33,656 bases of DNA from an uncultured Candidatus Poseidoniales archaeon (lineage in GTDB: Archaea; Thermoplasmatota; Poseidoniia; Poseidoniales; Thalassarchaeaceae). The notes below the pieces were generated by a model. It had not been told where the DNA came from and did not search any database. It saw nothing but the letters and a program-made list of their open reading frames with translations. The translations under genes were made by a program, and so were the position numbers. The DNA is taken from positions 1 through 33,656 of the forward strand of contig CACGIM010000011.1 of the NCBI GenBank assembly GCA_902573115.1, written 5' to 3'. Shown piece after piece: positions 7,153 through 16,718 of this stretch. Position 1 is the stretch's first letter. Every line of letters starts with the position of its first letter.

Positions 7153-10100
7153 ATGAGTGAACATGAAGGAAGAAAGGAAAGTAAGAGGGTTTTGCCCGCG
7201 ATCACATTGGTCACTTTGATGATATTGAGCACACAGCTCATGATTTTCGAAAAACCCAGCGTTTCTGTTGAGGAAGAGGAAAGCATTGAGCCTTCAAAGA
7301 GAACTGCATATCCCCAAATGGGGCAGGTCTCCGCGCCTGTCCAAGGAGACGGGCAGTATCAACCGGCTACTACAAACCCATTCCAAAACCCGGCATTCAG
7401 CCCGTTTTACAATGATGCTGCTTCCATCTATGGCAAGGTCTCCGACCTTTCTGCCTTGGGTTTAGACCCCAGCTACGGCTTCTTTCTTGAGGAGACAAAC
7501 ACCGATGATCACGATAACGACGGGATAAACGACCTTGACGACCTTGACGACGATAACGACGGGATAAACGACCTAATCGAAAGGTTTGACGGATGCTATG
7601 GGACTGACCCATATGATCACGACAACGACGGCATTCAGGATGAATTCGACTGGGACGATGACAACGACGGAATCCTGGAGGGCCCAATAGACTATGATCA
7701 GGGAAACGATCCATGGAACGTCACATCTGACAGGCATGTCGATCCAAGTATGATTCATCCATGGACCGGAGGACCGGTAGGTTTTGGCTATCTAGTGGAT
7801 CAAAATCCAATGGACCACGATAACGATGGAATCACCGATGAGGACATAGATGGCTCGGGAAGAGGATCATATGACGAGGACGATGACAACGACGGTAGAA
7901 TTGATCAATTCATATGGCCATGTGACTTCGATTCGGATGGAATACAGGACTATTTTGACGACGATGATGATGGTGACGGAGTACTCGACATCAATGACGT
8001 CCACCCTTGGGACTCCACCCAGACCTCACAGATTTCCACGGTCCAAGGCATACTCTGGGATACTGCCGTAAGGTGGAATGCCACTGACTATTCGCAATAT
8101 GTCGACGGACTTGATTACGTTGAGCTCCACGCTCTGGAGCACCCAAGAGAGCAGAGCTTCACTGAAATTTTCGATGGGGACCTTGACGGTGATGGAATAC
8201 CAAATTTCCTTGATCCGGACAATGACAATGACGGATCACCAGACTCTTCGGATACTGATGACGATAATGATGGCCTAGCAGACATGTATGATGTGGATGA
8301 TGACAATGACGGAATTCCTGATGAATGCCGACAGCTAGATACTAATTCTGATGGTCAGGGGGACTATCCCCTCGAGGCATTTAATGGGTTTTCAGTGGCT
8401 ATAGAGACTCCGGGTGAAGATTGTGAGATAGACTACGACGGGGATCTGGACGATGATCGGTTCAGAGCCATCGATGCAGACTACGATATGGTTTGGGATT
8501 GGCTAGATACTGATATGGGTGGAACCGAGAGACCCGACAATCCAGTCTGGGAAGCTACACCATGGGACTTAGATAATGATGGCTTGAAGAATGAGGACGA
8601 CCCATACCCGCTCAATGACTCGGCTGAGGTAGCCTCGTGGGACTGTGCCACATTGGAGAACCCAAACCCGCAGAACCCAAGCGATAATTGTATTCTCTGG
8701 AGAACTTCCTACACCGGTTTCAACGACTGGGACGGTGACGGGGTAAACAATTGGGTTGATGTCGATGATGATAACGATGGTATTCTCGACTGGTTGGACA
8801 TCGATCCCGACTGCGATTTGGATAATGATGCTTATCTCCACGAACTTAATGGTTCCATGTTCAGGGATGACGGGCCAAACGATATCGACACCGATGTGGA
8901 TGGGGACGGGCTGCAGAACGATGAGGACTGGGACGACGACAACGACGGAATAAACGACTTCTTCGACCCGGATGATGGTAACTGTGGAATTGTGGATTCT
9001 GACAATACTGACAATTTCTTTGGAAATAGCTGGCCTCAATCAGACGGTGATGCTATAGACGGCTCCGAGGATAGTGCGGCTTATGCTGCAGTAGACAACT
9101 ATTACTGGAATATAACCTGGGGCTTCAATCCGTTCAACTTTGATAATAGCTTCATGCTAGACTACAACGGATACGATGACAGCTCATTTCCACCGACAGA
9201 GGGAACCATCCCAGAGATGTACTGGTTCCTAATGATGAAGTGGAGTCCGTACAATGGAGACAATTTCTTCGATATCGACACAGATGGAGACTCACTAGTA
9301 AACGGAATCGACATAGATCAGGACGGGGATGGCCTTCCAGACTGGTGGGACCAAGACGAGGGTAACGATGGTATCTTGGATGTAGATGATGTAAAGATGG
9401 GCGGGTCTCTAGATCGAAACTCTTGTGGAACTATAATATTCAGTCCTATTCAAGAGAGGTGGTGCGGATTACAGTATGCATTCCTATTCAAAGTACCACT
9501 CTTGACGCCTACCCAAACGGGAGGTAACGTGTTTTCGGTCCCTTACAGCACTCGTCCTGATCCAGAATGGGATGATGGCGCATATGACGGATCCAACCAT
9601 CCAAATGGCGATTTTAGTTGCATATCTAACTGCTACTGGTTTACTTTCGATCCAACTAGCAATCCAACCCCGTCATCGGCAGTTAGCTATCAAGAAATGA
9701 GAAACAACAGAGATCTCTGGATAACTTACATTGGGATCGGACAGAATGGTGGAAACCTTTTCCAATGGACCTCAGATGTGAACAACAACTTCTTCCCTGA
9801 CGAAATTGGCGACTTGTTAAATGATGATGTAGATCCAGATATTGACTGTGGGCAACCGATTCCGGACTTCTCCTGGACTCCCACCTGCATGTTCAACAAT
9901 ACCAATGACTTGGATGATGATTGGGATATTGTTTACGATCACTTCGATGTCGACGACAACAACAATGGGGTCTGGGACTTTCTTGAAGTGGACTCTAATA
10001 GTGACTTAGACGATGATGACCCCGACTCCTTCAATCCTCCAGTGAACGAGCCGTTCTACTTCGTGGGTGACAATTGCGAGGATGCAGATGATGATGGTCT

Positions 10101-13100
10101 GGACACAGATCCTGATGGAGACGGAATTTATCAATCAGTATGGGACAAAGGAGTCCTGGGACAGGCCCTTCTTTTCCCGGAATATTACGATGTCGACAAT
10201 GACAATGATGGGGTCCCGGATGGGGAAGACCCAGACGATGACAACAATGGAGTCTCAGATGCAGCTCAGGAACTTTTCCCTGGATGCTTCACAGGAGAGG
10301 AGCAGAGCACTTGGGACCACGACAATGATGGGATAGTGAACTGGGCGGATGATGATTGGGATGGAGACGGAATCCCCAACTCTCTAGAGCTCCAGAACCT
10401 CGTAGATCACCAGGGAACTGCAGACGCTTTCGACGATGTGTGTTGCCTCAACTTCCCCGTAGCCCCATGGGACCATGACAACGATGGAATCAGAGACGAC
10501 ATAGATGAAGACGACGATTACGATGGCATGAAGGATGAGGACGAGGTGATGCTTTGGCCTTCGAGGTTTGGAATGGAGTCGACCAATCCATGGGATCACG
10601 ACGACTTTGGAGGAGGGGTCGGCATAGCAAATCCAACAAACAACTCGACTGGACCAGACTACTTCGACGTCGACGATGACAATGACGGTAGGGAGGATCT
10701 CGACTGGAACAATCCATCACTGGGAAGCTGGTCAATTCCTTCCAACAAGACTGAGGAATCTTCCGGTTCTAGCTCCGATTGGGACTCTGATAATAACGGG
10801 ATATTAGACGACGATGACAAAATTCCGACTAGGATTACACTATCCACCGAATCAATATTATGGCTGGACGAAAACAGACCTTCAATTTTCAATGGAACTG
10901 TTTTCTGGCTAGACGATACAGGCTTTGTCCCCGCCCCCGACATACCAGTCCAGGTACATATTCGCTACATTGAAAATGGCACCTCAGTAATTGAGACGAT
11001 AGACGTCCTGACTGATTCCAATGGAGATTACGTCGTCGGCCAATTCCTATTCCCAGAGGATATCCAGGTTGGTCCCAATACAACGTACGAGGTTTACTCT
11101 GAGGTTACTGAGATGTTCGTCCACGACTACAGCTCGACTCTTGAAGACACAGATGGGGATGGTCTGGGTGACACTGGCTTCCCGGTTGAAGTCAGAGCCA
11201 ATACGACAATAGGATTCGTGTCAGGTCAAAGATTCAGAGCTGACGAACAACCCTTGAAGCTCGACTTCAAGGTACACTACACAGCCGATTATAACAGAGG
11301 AATATTCGACAACAGACTAGCTTTTGCGCCAGTTTCTTTCACAATTAGCGACTCTGGAACTCAATTTGGGAACATCACTCACCCTACTGTTTACGACGGT
11401 TATGGAAACGGTTACAGAGCTGACTCTGGCGGTTGGGTTTCATTGGCCTATAACCAATCATTGGATCGGTGGGAGCAAGTGCAGTGGAACTCACTACTAA
11501 ACAACGGCGAGGGGATTCCAACTGGGGGGTATGAGGAGATAACTTGGAACCCCTGCTCTTCGAATAATCCAATTGGATCTCATTCTATCCTCGGTACTTA
11601 TGAATACAGAAATACAACACTCCCAGTTGGTGATTACAGCTTCATCGGGTTCTCCAGACCTGATCTCGGTGGATGCTTAGACGACGCATATGAATGGCCA
11701 TGGGCCCATCTAGAGGGCTCCAAGACTGACACATTCTACATCAGAGCCATGCATAGGATGTACGTAGAGGCGGAAATGTACGTTTCATCATTTAGACCCG
11801 TCTACTTCTGGGATGCTACACAGTTCACTGGCTCTTCCTTCGGAGCCTGGAGGGCATTGTTCCACGCCCCTTCTCTGGTGAATGCGGGAACAACTTTCTC
11901 GGATGCAAGCCTAGGCAAGTCGTATCCGATCCTATGGGACGGGACTCCGTCAGGGTTGAACGGTATAGCAGGCGGCGCTCTTGCAGGGTTCCTCTCCTCT
12001 AACGGTACGCATTGGACAATCACCATGCAGAATGGTGCTGACTTCGACTCGCCTCCATGTGGCCCAGTCGATCCGTTGGTTCCGAACAGTGAGGTGAGGT
12101 GTGAAATAGTCCCAGAGATGTTCACTGGAGAGACCATCAGAGTAGTCGGAAACGTGTGGAATCGAACCTTCGTACCTTGGACTCAAGACGCGATCGCCCT
12201 CCAAATGGATATCGATAACAACGGTGTCTTTTCTGGTAGCCTCGAGACGGCATATTCCAGAAGACCAAACATGGTCGAGGGACTAGCAACATTCGACTAC
12301 AACTGGACATGGTTCTCCCAGTACCCAGCAGGAACATTTGGAGTAAAGGCCGACTTCACCTTGTCTGACTACTACTTCACAGGAGAGCAAGAACAGGTAC
12401 TCGCTGCCACAGGAGCATATGGGAACGTTACCGTCATTGGAACTACTGACTTCCAGTTGAACTCCCTTCCACGCCTTTACAGGGGCCAGAACACCACTGT
12501 CGAAGCCCGTCTTATCGACAACGCATTCCAACCTGTGCGAGAAGTCCCCGTAAACTGGACATGGTCAGGGGATCTGACCAGCGGAGTGGCAATAACTGAC
12601 AACAATGGTGTTTTCAAGGTCAATCTGACAGACATAGACACACTCGGAAACTTCTCACTAGGATTTACCTACATGGGAGACAGTCTTAGACAAGGGAACT
12701 CAGCCGAAGTCAGCCTATGGGTAGTTTCAAGGACATACATCAGCCTAAGTAGTGCTGGACCCAACGTTGCCTATAACGGGGATGATTGGCGGCTTTCTGC
12801 GGTTGTTCTTGATGACAACAAGACTCCATTTGAGAAAGATGTCGGTGGCGCTGTACTCACTACTTTGGGCGAGGACATGGGTTGTGCTCCAATCCAAAAT
12901 CAAGATGGATATGACCTAGGAGGAAACGTGACAATAATCTTCGAGGGTGTAGATTTCGAGGATAGGACTCACAGGCAAATAGTGAATAGGACATGCCCCA
13001 AGGATGGGAAGATTGACTTCAAAACTACCCTAGATCCCCAGCTCTTGAAAGACGACCCCTTCTCGTACTTGCCTGACGGATTTGGCCCGGTCAATGTTAT

Positions 13101-13929
13101 CATTAGATTCGAGGAAAATCTCCCCCACGAAGGATGCGGGCCAGTGACTTCAGAGATGCTTACTACATCCGGTGCGTGGGACCCATGTGCCACCATCCTT
13201 AACAGCGACCACTTTAGGAAGGTCCTGCAATTCCAAGTGGATGGGTTCAGTCTCATTGGCAACACCAAGCTGGATGTCGATCAGCAGATAGTCTACACAT
13301 CTGAGATTGACCCTGATACTGGACTTATTCTGGAGAAGCCGATGATTGTCACCGGTCAACTAACAGACGAGCTTGGTGGAAACCTTTCCAGTAGACAAAT
13401 CCGAGTTACATATGAGATGGGATCGATGATCTTTGATCCAATCGAAAACAGAATGAAGTTCCGGGCAGGAGACGATGGTATTGGAGCATGCATCCCCGGA
13501 GCAACAGATGAAAACGGACTATTCGAAATAAACTGCCCCATTTCGGGCGTGGACGCTGGAACTGCCAAGGTCAATGTTGAATACAACGCTTGGGACACTC
13601 TCAACAATGACAGGTACAGATATAAGAATAAGACACAGGTAATGTTCTTCCCTGTCTTTTCTAACTCAACCCTAGAGGTATCAGAGGTCGGCCCATTCAG
13701 GTCTGACTACCTAACTTACACTTTCCCCAATGGCTCCGACTTCCAGGTACTCTATCTCAAGGAGGCCTTCCACATCAATGCCAAGCTCTCCCAGTCCAAT
13801 GGGAAGCCAGTGGGGGGGGAAGTGCGTCAACATATATCTAGACCCAGATGTGAACACTCGACCTATCGCTACAGCATTCACAGCAGACGGAACAGGGCAA
13901 TTCATTTGGTACTCAGCCGATCCCGATGA
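7153..13929 (+). CDS. Giant Ca-repeat surface protein, N-terminal part (frameshifted)
   Basis: The intact protein would span 7153-15076 (about 2640 aa); this frame stops at 13929 after a frameshift near 13819. Residues 1-13 are basic, 14-32 form a signal anchor or signal peptide, and 33-115 are a linker. Residues about 117-1220 hold some 30 thrombospondin-type-3-like motifs of the DxDNDGIxD form, which bind calcium, mixed with less regular beta-rich inserts containing cysteines. From about 1228 Ig-like beta-sandwich domains follow (for example DSNGDYVV and DNNGVFKV turns), with many N-glycosylation sequons. The last roughly 37 residues after the G-run are out of the native frame. Likely an extracellular adhesin or surface-layer component; ligand unknown. 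Confidence 0.9.
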   Translation: MSEHEGRKESKRVLPAITLVTLMILSTQLMIFEKPSVSVEEEESIEPSKRTAYPQMGQVSAPVQGDGQYQPATTNPFQNPAFSPFYNDAASIYGKVSDLSALGLDPSYGFFLEETNTDDHDNDGINDLDDLDDDNDGINDLIERFDGCYGTDPYDHDNDGIQDEFDWDDDNDGILEGPIDYDQGNDPWNVTSDRHVDPSMIHPWTGGPVGFGYLVDQNPMDHDNDGITDEDIDGSGRGSYDEDDDNDGRIDQFIWPCDFDSDGIQDYFDDDDDGDGVLDINDVHPWDSTQTSQISTVQGILWDTAVRWNATDYSQYVDGLDYVELHALEHPREQSFTEIFDGDLDGDGIPNFLDPDNDNDGSPDSSDTDDDNDGLADMYDVDDDNDGIPDECRQLDTNSDGQGDYPLEAFNGFSVAIETPGEDCEIDYDGDLDDDRFRAIDADYDMVWDWLDTDMGGTERPDNPVWEATPWDLDNDGLKNEDDPYPLNDSAEVASWDCATLENPNPQNPSDNCILWRTSYTGFNDWDGDGVNNWVDVDDDNDGILDWLDIDPDCDLDNDAYLHELNGSMFRDDGPNDIDTDVDGDGLQNDEDWDDDNDGINDFFDPDDGNCGIVDSDNTDNFFGNSWPQSDGDAIDGSEDSAAYAAVDNYYWNITWGFNPFNFDNSFMLDYNGYDDSSFPPTEGTIPEMYWFLMMKWSPYNGDNFFDIDTDGDSLVNGIDIDQDGDGLPDWWDQDEGNDGILDVDDVKMGGSLDRNSCGTIIFSPIQERWCGLQYAFLFKVPLLTPTQTGGNVFSVPYSTRPDPEWDDGAYDGSNHPNGDFSCISNCYWFTFDPTSNPTPSSAVSYQEMRNNRDLWITYIGIGQNGGNLFQWTSDVNNNFFPDEIGDLLNDDVDPDIDCGQPIPDFSWTPTCMFNNTNDLDDDWDIVYDHFDVDDNNNGVWDFLEVDSNSDLDDDDPDSFNPPVNEPFYFVGDNCEDADDDGLDTDPDGDGIYQSVWDKGVLGQALLFPEYYDVDNDNDGVPDGEDPDDDNNGVSDAAQELFPGCFTGEEQSTWDHDNDGIVNWADDDWDGDGIPNSLELQNLVDHQGTADAFDDVCCLNFPVAPWDHDNDGIRDDIDEDDDYDGMKDEDEVMLWPSRFGMESTNPWDHDDFGGGVGIANPTNNSTGPDYFDVDDDNDGREDLDWNNPSLGSWSIPSNKTEESSGSSSDWDSDNNGILDDDDKIPTRITLSTESILWLDENRPSIFNGTVFWLDDTGFVPAPDIPVQVHIRYIENGTSVIETIDVLTDSNGDYVVGQFLFPEDIQVGPNTTYEVYSEVTEMFVHDYSSTLEDTDGDGLGDTGFPVEVRANTTIGFVSGQRFRADEQPLKLDFKVHYTADYNRGIFDNRLAFAPVSFTISDSGTQFGNITHPTVYDGYGNGYRADSGGWVSLAYNQSLDRWEQVQWNSLLNNGEGIPTGGYEEITWNPCSSNNPIGSHSILGTYEYRNTTLPVGDYSFIGFSRPDLGGCLDDAYEWPWAHLEGSKTDTFYIRAMHRMYVEAEMYVSSFRPVYFWDATQFTGSSFGAWRALFHAPSLVNAGTTFSDASLGKSYPILWDGTPSGLNGIAGGALAGFLSSNGTHWTITMQNGADFDSPPCGPVDPLVPNSEVRCEIVPEMFTGETIRVVGNVWNRTFVPWTQDAIALQMDIDNNGVFSGSLETAYSRRPNMVEGLATFDYNWTWFSQYPAGTFGVKADFTLSDYYFTGEQEQVLAATGAYGNVTVIGTTDFQLNSLPRLYRGQNTTVEARLIDNAFQPVREVPVNWTWSGDLTSGVAITDNNGVFKVNLTDIDTLGNFSLGFTYMGDSLRQGNSAEVSLWVVSRTYISLSSAGPNVAYNGDDWRLSAVVLDDNKTPFEKDVGGAVLTTLGEDMGCAPIQNQDGYDLGGNVTIIFEGVDFEDRTHRQIVNRTCPKDGKIDFKTTLDPQLLKDDPFSYLPDGFGPVNVIIRFEENLPHEGCGPVTSEMLTTSGAWDPCATILNSDHFRKVLQFQVDGFSLIGNTKLDVDQQIVYTSEIDPDTGLILEKPMIVTGQLTDELGGNLSSRQIRVTYEMGSMIFDPIENRMKFRAGDDGIGACIPGATDENGLFEINCPISGVDAGTAKVNVEYNAWDTLNNDRYRYKNKTQVMFFPVFSNSTLEVSEVGPFRSDYLTYTFPNGSDFQVLYLKEAFHINAKLSQSNGKPVGGEVRQHISRPRCEHSTYRYSIHSRRNRAIHLVLSRSR
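13812..13819 (+). other. Run of eight G at the frameshift point
   Basis: The two frames of the giant gene meet at this G8 run. With seven G the protein reads through smoothly as ...NGKPVGG-KCVNIYLDPDVNTRP...; with eight the frame ends 37 codons later. It may be a sequencing error in a homopolymer, slippage during transcription, or a real phase-variable tract. Confidence 0.8.
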
Positions 13930-15076
13930 CAATCCTAGCAGACGGGGCGTCGAACCTAGTGGAAACAAACTCGAGGGGTTCAGAACAATAAGGGTAGCAT
14001 ACGAACCGGAGAAGTACATACCCGGAGGATGCGACTATGAGGCACTAGAGCCTAATCCAGTACTAAACAGCTCTTTCATGGATGTTGAAGTTCTGGTTAG
14101 AAGTAAAGTCGACATCTTACTGAAAGAGCACTGGGCGAGCCCAACGGGATATCTGGAAGGAGATATCATCGAGGGAGAGGTTGCTATTCTAAGGGACAGA
14201 CTAGACCTTACAGTGGAGGGTCAGAGAGTGGAGTTCCATAGACAGTTCTGGAACGGTTCAGGGTGGCAGACGGAAAGAGTGGAGATCCTGATTACTAATG
14301 AGAGAGGTTCTGCAAACTTCTCTTTCCCATACACAGGAGAAGAAATACCGGGCCATCCAGAGTGGAGCGCGCCTGATGGGAGATGGAGGGTCCTAGTCCA
14401 CTTCGAGTCTGCTGATGAGAATCAGCCTTATTTCGTGGAACAATGGCTGAACAGCACACCTTCGATATCTCAAGGAAATCCCGAAATTGACGCCAAAGCA
14501 AGCTTCCTAACAACTCAAGTTATCGTTATCTCAGGAATCGCACTCTCGGCCATGGTCTTGGTGGGGACAATCATGTACAACAACTACCGAGAACGAAGGA
14601 AAGTGGAGGTTCTGAGAGGAATTTTAACAGACGCTCTAATGTCACTGAAGGCCTCGAATAATTACATCGAGGCTATTTTCTCTTGCTATAAGGACCTCAT
14701 AAAGTACTTCAGAATGAGAGGGGCTATGAAAAAGGTCTTTGAGACCACCAGAGAGTTTGAGGATGTTATCAACAAGATGCTTGGAGGAATTGTTCCTCCC
14801 GAGGAGATCGATGGTTTCTTTACGATTTTTGAAGAGGCTAGGTATTCAGACCATGATATCGGCTCCGAGGAGAGGGACAGGGCCATACAGATTTTCCAAT
14901 CTATGATTGGGAGAATGAACAGGGCGCTGGGAGAGAGTATGCTATCCAGAACATCCTCAACAGAATCCTCCCTCTACGGACCATCGGTCAAAGCAGGACA
15001 GTTCGTTGATGCGGAGGGCCAGGTTAGGTTTGCTGGGGTCGACGACTCAGTAGACAAAGACGGATTCAAGATATAG
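13817..15076 (+). CDS. Giant Ca-repeat surface protein, C-terminal part with membrane anchor and DUF4129-like domain
   Basis: Continuation of the protein starting at 7153, in the +1 frame. It has no credible start of its own: the open frame extends back to 13730 only over sequence that codes in the other frame. It completes the beta-rich extracellular part, then has one membrane helix (VIVISGIALSAMVLVGTIMY, about residue 2455 of the repaired protein) followed by basic residues RERRK, which place the end in the cytoplasm. The last 130 residues are helical, with an LKASNNYIEAIFSCYKDLIK start, RGAMKKVFETTREFEDVI and LFEEARYS-like FEEARYSDHDIG. That is the pattern of DUF4129 domains found beside transglutaminase-like and surface proteins. 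Loss of this part would release the protein from the membrane. Confidence 0.85.
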   Translation, partial: GKCVNIYLDPDVNTRPIATAFTADGTGQFIWYSADPDDNPSRRGVEPSGNKLEGFRTIRVAYEPEKYIPGGCDYEALEPNPVLNSSFMDVEVLVRSKVDILLKEHWASPTGYLEGDIIEGEVAILRDRLDLTVEGQRVEFHRQFWNGSGWQTERVEILITNERGSANFSFPYTGEEIPGHPEWSAPDGRWRVLVHFESADENQPYFVEQWLNSTPSISQGNPEIDAKASFLTTQVIVISGIALSAMVLVGTIMYNNYRERRKVEVLRGILTDALMSLKASNNYIEAIFSCYKDLIKYFRMRGAMKKVFETTREFEDVINKMLGGIVPPEEIDGFFTIFEEARYSDHDIGSEERDRAIQIFQSMIGRMNRALGESMLSRTSSTESSLYGPSVKAGQFVDAEGQVRFAGVDDSVDKDGFKI

Positions 15077-15099
15077 CTATGCCAATATCGCACTTGAAA

Positions 15100-15114
15100 C
15101 GCCCCTACGGGGCG
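15100..15114 (+). repeat. GC-rich hairpin between the giant gene and rpl18e
   Basis: CGCCCC-TAC-GGGGCG is a perfect 6-base stem with a 3-base loop, 23 bases after the giant gene's stop and 60 bases before the chosen L18e start. It could end the upstream transcript or sit in the 5' leader of the ribosomal operon. No T-run follows, so a classic terminator is doubtful. Confidence 0.5.
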
Positions 15115-15174
15115 CCCGCAGGATTCATAACACCGACTTTGGTGGCCGCGCTACCACATATGGGGGCGAAAGCT

Positions 15175-15540
15175 ATGGGCAAGCTAGAAAGAAAGACCAA
15201 TTCGTCGCTAGTAGCCCTCATAGGGGAGCTAAAGGACCACAGTAGGTCTACAGGATCCTCCATCTGGAGGGACACCGCATCTAGGCTGGAATCAAGTAGG
15301 AAGAATTGGGCTGAACCAAACCTGAGTCACATCTCAAGGCACTCACAGGAAAAGGAGACAGTTCTGGTCCCAGGGAAGGTCCTTGGAAGCGGGGAAATTA
15401 ACGGAAAGCAGACCGTCGCCGCATTCAGCTTCAGCGATGTGGCTAAGAACAAAATTGCGGCTTCAGGTGGCAGAACGCTCAGTATCAGAGAACTTATGGA
15501 AGAAAACCCGAAAGGAAAGGGGGTGAGGATACTTGTCTGA
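15175..15540 (+). CDS. rpl18e: Large subunit ribosomal protein L18e (eL18)
   Basis: 121 aa from ATG at 15175, the normal archaeal length. Archaeal/eukaryotic 60S-type protein. Matching parts: TNSSLVALIGELK, IWRDTASRLE, NLSHISRHSQEKETVLVPGKVLGSGEI, TVAAFSFSDVA and ELMEENPKGKGVRILV. The frame is open back to an ATG at 15079, but those 32 residues have no family counterpart and include the hairpin at 15100, so the inner ATG is preferred. First gene of L18e-L13-S9-RpoN; its last 8 bases overlap rpl13. Confidence 0.95.
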   Translation: MGKLERKTNSSLVALIGELKDHSRSTGSSIWRDTASRLESSRKNWAEPNLSHISRHSQEKETVLVPGKVLGSGEINGKQTVAAFSFSDVAKNKIAASGGRTLSIRELMEENPKGKGVRILV

Positions 15541-16015
15541 GCCAACTAAAGTCTACGACGCTTCAGGAAAGATACTAGGAAGACTTGCAAGCCAAGTCGC
15601 GAAAGAGATGATATCTGCAAGAAAGTCTGGTAGCCAACAGAGAGTTATAATCATAAACGCTGAAGGTGCTATAGTCTCGGGGCCGAAATCCAAGGTCTTC
15701 AAGGATTATAGAGCGAAATACAATCTAAATCATGCTAGAAAGGGGCCATTTTTCCCGAGAATGCCTGATAAGATCATCAAAAGAACGGTCAGAGGAATGC
15801 TACCTTACCAGAAAAACAGCAGTGGAAGAGGGGCATTAAAGGATTTGAGAGTAATGATTGGGACGCCTGCAAACCTCTCTGGGGAAGAGCTCCCAGAAGA
15901 CCACCAGTGGGGGGATACTGGCAATATAGACCGATCCCCTCCGAACAAGTTCGTTAGACTAGGGGACATAAGCTCCCACTTAGGCGTGGACGCTTCAAGA
16001 TGGGGTGGTGAATAA
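15533..16015 (+). CDS. rpl13: Large subunit ribosomal protein L13 (uL13)
   Basis: 160 aa. Starts at TTG (15533), overlapping the end of rpl18e by 8 bases; there is no nearby ATG, and a GGGGTGAGG purine stretch 5-6 bases upstream serves as ribosome site, so the TTG start and translational coupling are well supported. Matching parts: KVYDASGKILGRLASQVAKEM, VIIINAEGAIVSG, RMPDKIIKRTVRGMLPY and the archaeal C-terminal KFVRLGDISSHLG. The upstream ribosomal gene and downstream S9 keep the archaeal order. Confidence 0.95.
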   Translation: MSEPTKVYDASGKILGRLASQVAKEMISARKSGSQQRVIIINAEGAIVSGPKSKVFKDYRAKYNLNHARKGPFFPRMPDKIIKRTVRGMLPYQKNSSGRGALKDLRVMIGTPANLSGEELPEDHQWGDTGNIDRSPPNKFVRLGDISSHLGVDASRWGGE

Positions 16016-16016
16016 A

Positions 16017-16457
16017 ATGGCAAGAAAAAAGACCGGTACTAAGATCGTAAACACGAGCGGGAAGAGAAAGACTGCAATAGCCCGTGCGACTCTCAAGCCA
16101 GGAAAAGGAAGAGTAAGAGTAAACGGCTCGCCGATACATATCATGGAACCCGAGCTTGCTAGGAGGAAGGCACTAGAACCATTGTTGATTGCAGAGGCTA
16201 TGAACAGGACCGATCGCGTGGATATCGCAATTGACGTAAGAGGCGGAGGCCAGATGGGACAGGTAGACGCGATTAGGACAGCTATTGCTCGAGGGCTAGT
16301 CAAGTACAACGACGGAGCCGAGGGCGATGATGAGGAGCTAAGAGACGAATTCATTAGATTCGAGAGGAAGATGCTGGTAAACGACCCGAGGAGGAAGGAA
16401 CCGAAGCATCAAATGGGCCGGGGGGCTCGGAAGAAGTGGCAGAAGTCGTACAGGTAG
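16017..16457 (+). CDS. rps9: Small subunit ribosomal protein S9 (uS9)
   Basis: 146 aa from ATG at 16017, one base after the rpl13 TAA. Matching parts: NTSGKRKTAIARATLKPGKGRVRVNG, VDIAIDVRGGGQMGQVDAIRTAIARGL and the basic C-terminal tail GARKKWQKSYR, which reaches into the decoding site of the small subunit and normally ends in KR-type residues. A GGGGTGGTG ribosome site lies upstream. A frame open back to 16005 adds only four residues inside rpl13 and is not needed. Confidence 0.96.
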   Translation: MARKKTGTKIVNTSGKRKTAIARATLKPGKGRVRVNGSPIHIMEPELARRKALEPLLIAEAMNRTDRVDIAIDVRGGGQMGQVDAIRTAIARGLVKYNDGAEGDDEELRDEFIRFERKMLVNDPRRKEPKHQMGRGARKKWQKSYR

Positions 16458-16464
16458 TGAAATT

Positions 16465-16671
16465 ATGCTTATCCCAGTTAGGTGTTGGAGTTGCCACAAG
16501 GTTATCGCGCACAAGTACGATGAATTCAAAGATGCAGTCGAAGAAGGAGAAGATGCGGGACAGGTCTTAGACAAGCTTGGCTTCCCGCTCTATTGCTGCA
16601 GAAGGATGTTCGTTGGCCACATAGATCTGATTGATGAAGTAGCACCCTTCAGCATCGATAGGCAGCAATAG
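16465..16671 (+). CDS. rpoN: RNA polymerase subunit N (Rpb10-like)
   Basis: 68 aa. Small zinc-binding subunit of the archaeal RNA polymerase assembly platform (with subunits D, L and P), homologous to eukaryotic Rpb10. The zinc ligands are Cys7 and Cys10 (IPVRCWSCHKVI) and Cys44-Cys45 (LYCCRRMFVGHIDLIDEVAP), exactly the family pattern. It ends the ribosomal run; rpoK and eno, which often follow in other archaea, are absent and a tRNA gene comes next, 47 bases on. Confidence 0.96.
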   Translation: MLIPVRCWSCHKVIAHKYDEFKDAVEEGEDAGQVLDKLGFPLYCCRRMFVGHIDLIDEVAPFSIDRQQ

Positions 16672-16718
16672 TCTCCGTCAGGGCTTTGACCAATTGCTTC
16701 TTCGCAAGAGGCCCAATG

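Noticed and set aside
8569-9039. Open frames on the minus strand inside the giant Ca-repeat gene (for example 156 aa)
   Set aside because: They are rich in Val/Ile repeats that mirror the GAT/GAC-AAT codons of the Asp repeats, a shadow of low-complexity coding sequence.
7501-10820. Repetitive GATGACAACGAC-like DNA as a possible CRISPR array or minisatellite
   Set aside because: The repeats are irregularly spaced, stay in one reading frame and encode DxDNDG motifs; no spacer structure.
13730-13816. ATG at 13730 as start of a separate gene for the C-terminal part of the giant protein
   Set aside because: Residues from 13730 to the G-run are low-complexity out-of-frame translation of the upstream part; the C-terminal piece continues the same gene.
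15079-15174. N-terminal extension of L18e
   Set aside because: The extra 32 residues are absent from the family and span the GC-rich hairpin; the inner ATG gives the normal length.
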